DNA from: Hyphomicrobium_A sp964622715
GTDB taxonomy: Bacteria > Pseudomonadota > Alphaproteobacteria > Rhizobiales > Hyphomicrobiaceae
Reading direction: 5' to 3'
Length of the DNA stretch: 43,019 nucleotides
NCBI GenBank assembly: GCA_964622715.1
Contig: CAZURR010000011.1
Span: 1-43,019 of the forward strand
Shown here: positions 42,088 to 43,019 of the stretch, piece after piece
How positions within the stretch are numbered: position 1 is the stretch's first letter
Layout: the number at the start of each line of letters is the position of its first letter
Notes under the pieces: model-generated
Told to the model about the DNA's origin: nothing
Databases searched by the model: none
What the model saw: the letters and a program-made list of their open reading frames with translations, nothing else
Made by a program: the position numbers and the translations under genes

Positions 42088-43019
42088 CTATGGCTTCTCA
42101 TCCCAAATGTTGAGAGCGAACATGTATACTCTCAACGGTGCGAGCTCCTGTTCGGTAAGAACGAGAACCAGCTTGCCTTTCTGAAAGAATGCGATGGAGC
42201 CAGCCTGCCCGCACTGGTGTCCGCCGACAGAAAGCGGCATTGTGAGTTGGAGATAACCGGCATCTCCCTCGAGCCGGTTCTTGACGTCGAATTCGCGGAA
42301 GTACTTGAGATTGGTGGAAACCGGGATCTTGCCCAATTGAAAGTTTACGTTCATCACAGGGCCGATGGCTGCGACCCGCCCCTTGAACGAACCCAAACTG
42401 GCTCCGGGTCCGCTGTCTCCTGTCACCTGATCATAGTAATAGCCATTGATCCCAAGCGCGAAGCGCTTGGAGAAATTCTGCACGGCGGCATATTCGACGT
42501 GGAACTCCGTGCCGGTCTTGTAGTCGGTGGCGGGGTTCTCCCAATTGTACGTGAAGCCAGCGATTGCCGACAGCTCAAGACCGATCTTGGCGTCGAGCCA
42601 CGTGAAGGCGGCGGCGTTATCGATCGCCCAACGATTAAAGCCGATGTTGGCGAGGTTGCCTCTCTCCCAGAAGCCGATGGGCACGTTGACGATCGTGTGC
42701 GTTTTGAAATGCCAGTTCCCATATTGCCAGCCCAGCATCATGCCCGGTACTATGTCGCCGAAGTTGGTCTCTTCATCCTGGCGACTGCCTAGAGTCACTC
42801 CTCCAGAAACAACCAACCCAGCCTCGACATCCTTCCAACCAATGGGGACGAGCATCAGAAAGCCAATGTTGCCGCCCAGCACCTTGCCAGGTGCCACCCA
42901 CAGCGGTGTCACTACGTTGTAGTAGGCGTTGGCATCCACGCCGCCTTTTACAATCAGCCTAGAAATATCCAATGTGAAGTTGGTGCTGCCCGAGTAATAG
43001 TAATTGTAGTCTATGAAAT
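42088..43019 (-). CDS. SphA / phenol MetA-pathway family outer membrane transporter, 5' end cut by window edge
   Basis: At least 310 codons of an outer membrane beta-barrel of the SphA/Phenol_MetA_deg family, proteins found with degradation of hydrophobic compounds and thought to act in their uptake. The frame is open to the right edge, reading upstream into ...FIDYNYYYSGSTNFT, so the signal peptide and first strand are missing. Family blocks: DANAYYNVVTPLWVAPGKVLGG, WKDVEAGLVVSGGVTLGSR, TIVNVPIGFWERGNLANIGF, TGTEFHVEYAAVQNFSKRFAL, KYFREFDVKNRLEGDAGYLQ. The barrel-type end LTMPL is followed by 47 more residues (SVGGHQCGQ... to IWDEKP) that do not look like a barrel strand and lack a terminal Phe, so the natural stop may have been lost or the tail is a linked extension. 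Substrate unknown. Confidence 0.85.
   Translation of the reverse strand, partial: FIDYNYYYSGSTNFTLDISRLIVKGGVDANAYYNVVTPLWVAPGKVLGGNIGFLMLVPIGWKDVEAGLVVSGGVTLGSRQDEETNFGDIVPGMMLGWQYGNWHFKTHTIVNVPIGFWERGNLANIGFNRWAIDNAAAFTWLDAKIGLELSAIAGFTYNWENPATDYKTGTEFHVEYAAVQNFSKRFALGINGYYYDQVTGDSGPGASLGSFKGRVAAIGPVMNVNFQLGKIPVSTNLKYFREFDVKNRLEGDAGYLQLTMPLSVGGHQCGQAGSIAFFQKGKLVLVLTEQELAPLRVYMFALNIWDEKP

Overview
The window reads as one scaffold piece from an alphaproteobacterium, most likely of the order Hyphomicrobiales (inference from gene content, not from a marker-gene tree). Pointers are a one-step phosphatidylcholine synthase, an IalB-family protein, HspQ, a Rhizobiales-type porin with an N-terminal coiled coil, and the familiar chromosomal block sdhE-mfd / recG / DUF502 / glmS-glmU. 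Two runs of exactly 100 N (1084-1183 and 7951-8050) are scaffold gaps of unknown true length, so the layout across them is not certain. I see no tRNA, rRNA, insertion sequence, prophage or CRISPR array.

Layout. 1-2737: a left-truncated pcs gene, a small Ala/Pro-rich membrane protein, a gap, and a porin with its own terminator, all on the minus strand. 3019-6728: on the plus strand a UbiH-type flavin hydroxylase, an LpxL/HtrB-type acyltransferase and a membrane-anchored protein with two tandem PPC domains. 6884-7936: a malyl-CoA lyase of the long Chloroflexus type. 8137-9411: hspQ and a convergent ialB-type gene sharing a bidirectional terminator. 9757-13138: an orphan YejA-like peptide-binding protein followed after 19 bases by an acyl-CoA ligase. 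13143-24937: DNA repair and cell envelope housekeeping, with sdhE and mfd on the minus strand, recG on the plus strand, then a minus-strand run glmU-glmS-TPR/SPOR protein-DUF502 that converges on recG.

25351-29628: a second SPOR protein, two paralogous neutral zinc metallopeptidases in tandem, an ABM-fold monooxygenase, an unrecognised protein with a possible Cys/His/Asp triad, and a tiny DUF3309 membrane protein. 29635-33160: an apparently complete EF-P beta-lysylation set, efp divergent from epmA, then epmB, with a four-helix membrane protein gene on the opposite strand between the last two. 33251-36015: a stand-alone cytoplasmic molybdopterin oxidoreductase and isopentenyl-diphosphate isomerase. 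36056-38844: an overlapping pair of GTPases, one fused to a DUF697 membrane domain. 39138-43019: an APC permease that may start at an ATA codon, an SDR oxidoreductase, a small secreted protein and a right-truncated SphA/phenol-MetA-type outer membrane protein.

Most of the window is core metabolism. The items I would look at again are the Chloroflexus-type Mcl with a large inverted repeat in front of it, the dual-GTPase/DUF697 pair, the EF-P modification cluster with its embedded membrane gene, the unrecognised protein at 28822-29313, and the possible ATA start at 39138. None of these proves a new system; the GTPase pair and the unrecognised protein are the best candidates for undescribed function.
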